Positions 5,732 to 7,191 of a stretch of 7,191 nucleotides of DNA are shown here, piece after piece. The notes below the pieces were generated by a model that was not told the origin of the DNA, made no database searches, and was given only the letters and a program-made list of their open reading frames with translations. The stretch is taken from contig JALVRY010000420.1 in assembly GCA_027024625.1 (NCBI GenBank), positions 2,316 to 9,506 on the forward strand, in the 5' to 3' direction. Positions within the stretch are counted from its first letter, which is position 1, and each line of letters begins with the position of its first letter. The stretch is from Thiotrichaceae bacterium (GTDB taxonomy: Bacteria; Pseudomonadota; Gammaproteobacteria; Thiotrichales; Thiotrichaceae). The position numbers and the translations under genes are program-made.

Positions 5732-7027
5732 TTACAGGATATAAGCTCTTTCATCATGCTCTGCTGTATCAAGGCCTTCAACCTCAACATCTTCAGATAC
5801 ACGTAAGCCAATAGTTACTTTCAAGATTGTTAAGATAATGAAAGTGGCAATTCCAGTATAAGCCATTGTTGCACCAACACCCAATGCTTGCACGCTAACT
5901 TGTCCTGCGATGCTTTCGATGCCATCACCAAAACCTGCACCACCAAGAGAAGTTGCAGCAAATACGCCAGTTAACAATGCACCAACGATACCGCCGATAC
6001 CGTGAACACCGAATGCATCCAATGAGTCATCATAACCAAACATTTGCTTAAGTTTTGTTGCACCAAGGTAGCAGATGAAACCAGAAGCAAGACCAATTGC
6101 AAGAGCACCCATTGGACCAACAGCACCAGAAGCTGGTGTGATTGCAACTAAACCAGCAACTGCACCAGAAGCAATACCTAAACCAGAAGGCTTGCCGTGG
6201 AAGATCCACTCAGCGAACATCCAGCTTAACGCGGCAGCAGCAGTCGCAATTTGTGTAACAGCCATTGCCATACCTGCAACATTGTCAGCTGCTAACTCAG
6301 ATCCTGCGTTGAAGCCGAACCAACCAACCCAAAGCATTGATGCACCAATGATTGTGTAAGTTAAGTTGTGTGGAGGCATTGCTGTTTTGCCGTAGCCTTT
6401 ACGCTTACCAAGAACGATTGCAGCAACCAAGCCAGCAACACCTGCGTTGATGTGTACCACTGTACCACCAGCGAAATCAAGGATGCCTTTGCCGCCTAAC
6501 CAGCCGCCGTCGCCCCATACCCAATGTGTGATTGGAGCATAAACAACGATTAACCAGATGCTCATAAAGATAAGCATGGCAGAGAATTTCATACGCTCAG
6601 CAAATGCACCAACGATAAGAGCAGGTGTAATGATTGCGAATGTCATTTGGAAGACCATAAAGACAGTCTCAGGGATAGTGCCGCTCATAGAGTCAACAGT
6701 CACACCTGCTAAGAACATCTTATCTAGTCCACCCCAATAAGCACCTTCGCCACCGAATGCGATGCTGTAGCCAATAACAGCCCAAAGGATTGTCATTAGT
6801 GCAGTGATTGCAAAGATTTGTACGAAAGTAGAAAGTGCGTTTTTGCTGCGAACCATGCCAGCATAGAAAAGAGATAGACCCGGAATGGTCATAAATAAAA
6901 CAAGAACAGTTGCAGTTAACATCCAAGCGGTGTCGCCTGCTGATAACTCATCTGCTGCCATTGCCATTGACGGCAATGTTAAGATCGCTAAACCTAGTGA
7001 CCCTATAATGGATTTGAGAGATTTCAT
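5732..7027 (-). CDS. amtB: Ammonium channel AmtB (Amt/Mep/Rh family)
   Basis: AmtB is an inner-membrane trimeric channel that takes up ammonium at low external concentration and is blocked by the PII protein GlnK. The 431-residue product has a signal peptide (1-24, cleavage after AMA) and then the eleven membrane helices usual for the family. By alignment of conserved motifs with E. coli AmtB, the residues are: pore histidines H192 (in FAGGTVVHINAG) and H342 (in HGIGGIVGA), D184, gate phenylalanines F130 and F239, and binding-site W171 (HWVWGDGGW) and S243 (FGFNAGS). The cytoplasmic tail that meets GlnK is present (from about 407, ending EHDERAYIL). ATG at 7027 is preceded by AGGG 9 bases upstream. 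No glnK is found in the 164 bases upstream within the window, so if it is adjacent it lies beyond the edge. Confidence 0.97.
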   Translation of the reverse strand: MKSLKSIIGSLGLAILTLPSMAMAADELSAGDTAWMLTATVLVLFMTIPGLSLFYAGMVRSKNALSTFVQIFAITALMTILWAVIGYSIAFGGEGAYWGGLDKMFLAGVTVDSMSGTIPETVFMVFQMTFAIITPALIVGAFAERMKFSAMLIFMSIWLIVVYAPITHWVWGDGGWLGGKGILDFAGGTVVHINAGVAGLVAAIVLGKRKGYGKTAMPPHNLTYTIIGASMLWVGWFGFNAGSELAADNVAGMAMAVTQIATAAAALSWMFAEWIFHGKPSGLGIASGAVAGLVAITPASGAVGPMGALAIGLASGFICYLGATKLKQMFGYDDSLDAFGVHGIGGIVGALLTGVFAATSLGGAGFGDGIESIAGQVSVQALGVGATMAYTGIATFIILTILKVTIGLRVSEDVEVEGLDTAEHDERAYIL

Positions 7028-7075
7028 ATTTGCATACCCTATATTGATTCAATGCGTAATAAATAATCTAGTTTG

Positions 7076-7128
7076 CTTCTAAAATTTATCAGCTCAAGCT
7101 ATCAAGTAGAAATGGCATATTTTAGAAG
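7076..7128. promoter_or_regulatory. 10-bp inverted repeat in the amtB leader
   Basis: CTTCTAAAAT (7076-7085) and ATTTTAGAAG (7119-7128) are exact inverted copies 33 bases apart, with centres 43 bases apart, close to four helical turns. They lie 49-101 bases upstream of the amtB ATG. The sequence does not match the NtrC consensus (TGCACC-N5-GGTGCA). It may be a pair of operator half-sites or a transcribed hairpin. Confidence 0.5.
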
Positions 7129-7139
7129 TAAGCCAAAGT

Positions 7140-7167
7140 ATTATTCAGGAGCTTTTGCTTGTGTCAG
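7140..7167 (-). promoter_or_regulatory. Candidate sigma-70 promoter of amtB
   Basis: On the minus strand, CTGACA (7162-7167) and AATAAT (7140-7145) each match five of six consensus bases, with a 16-base spacer. This gives a leader of about 105 bases that includes the 10-bp inverted repeat. I found no TGGCAC-N5-TTGC sigma-54 promoter in 7028-7191, which is unusual for amtB but may simply lie beyond the edge. Confidence 0.3.
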
Positions 7168-7191
7168 TTTGAATTTCCTAGGTGGATTCTA

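Noticed and set aside
7028..7191. Sigma-54 promoter at TGACACAAGCAAAAGC (minus strand)
   Set aside because: The invariant GG is GA and the GC is two bases too far downstream.

Overview
The window looks like a piece of a chromosome from an AT-rich gammaproteobacterium. That rests on the NtrB/NtrC pair, an AmtB with a cleavable signal peptide, and a phosphatase-kinase fusion of a type known beside nitrogen-assimilation genes in pseudomonads. The genus cannot be fixed from this sequence. All five large genes lie on the minus strand and are read right to left. One small gene at the left edge is on the plus strand and converges on them.

Right part (about 5650-7191): amtB, the ammonium channel, has a long leader that carries a 10-bp inverted repeat and a possible sigma-70 promoter. 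It ends in a strong stem-loop/T-run terminator. No PII gene (glnK/glnB) is visible in the 164 bases upstream, although glnK-amtB is the usual order.

Middle (3052-5658): ntrB (sensor kinase) and ntrC (sigma-54 enhancer-binding regulator) form an operon. Its likely promoter starts inside the T-run of the amtB terminator. The Shine-Dalgarno region of ntrC is an exact 8-bp tandem duplication. All key catalytic residues of both proteins are present.

Left-middle (508-2990): a secreted rhodanese-like protein and, 25 bases downstream, a PP2C phosphatase - Ser/Thr kinase fusion with a C-terminal membrane anchor. They look like a two-gene unit with its own promoter region, which contains a 6-bp inverted repeat over a possible -10 box. 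Together the region joins ammonium entry (AmtB), nitrogen-status transcription control (NtrBC) and a membrane-bound Ser/Thr phospho-signalling protein. A functional link among them is inference from position.

Left edge (1-474): an intact BrnA-type antitoxin gene is preceded by only the last 20-odd codons of its BrnT toxin partner. The rest of brnT is replaced by unrelated sequence with three strong hairpins and the tail of another reading frame. The most economical reading is that a mobile element cut the toxin and left an orphan antitoxin. Bases 119-194 are AT-rich and hold nothing I can name beyond weak repeats.
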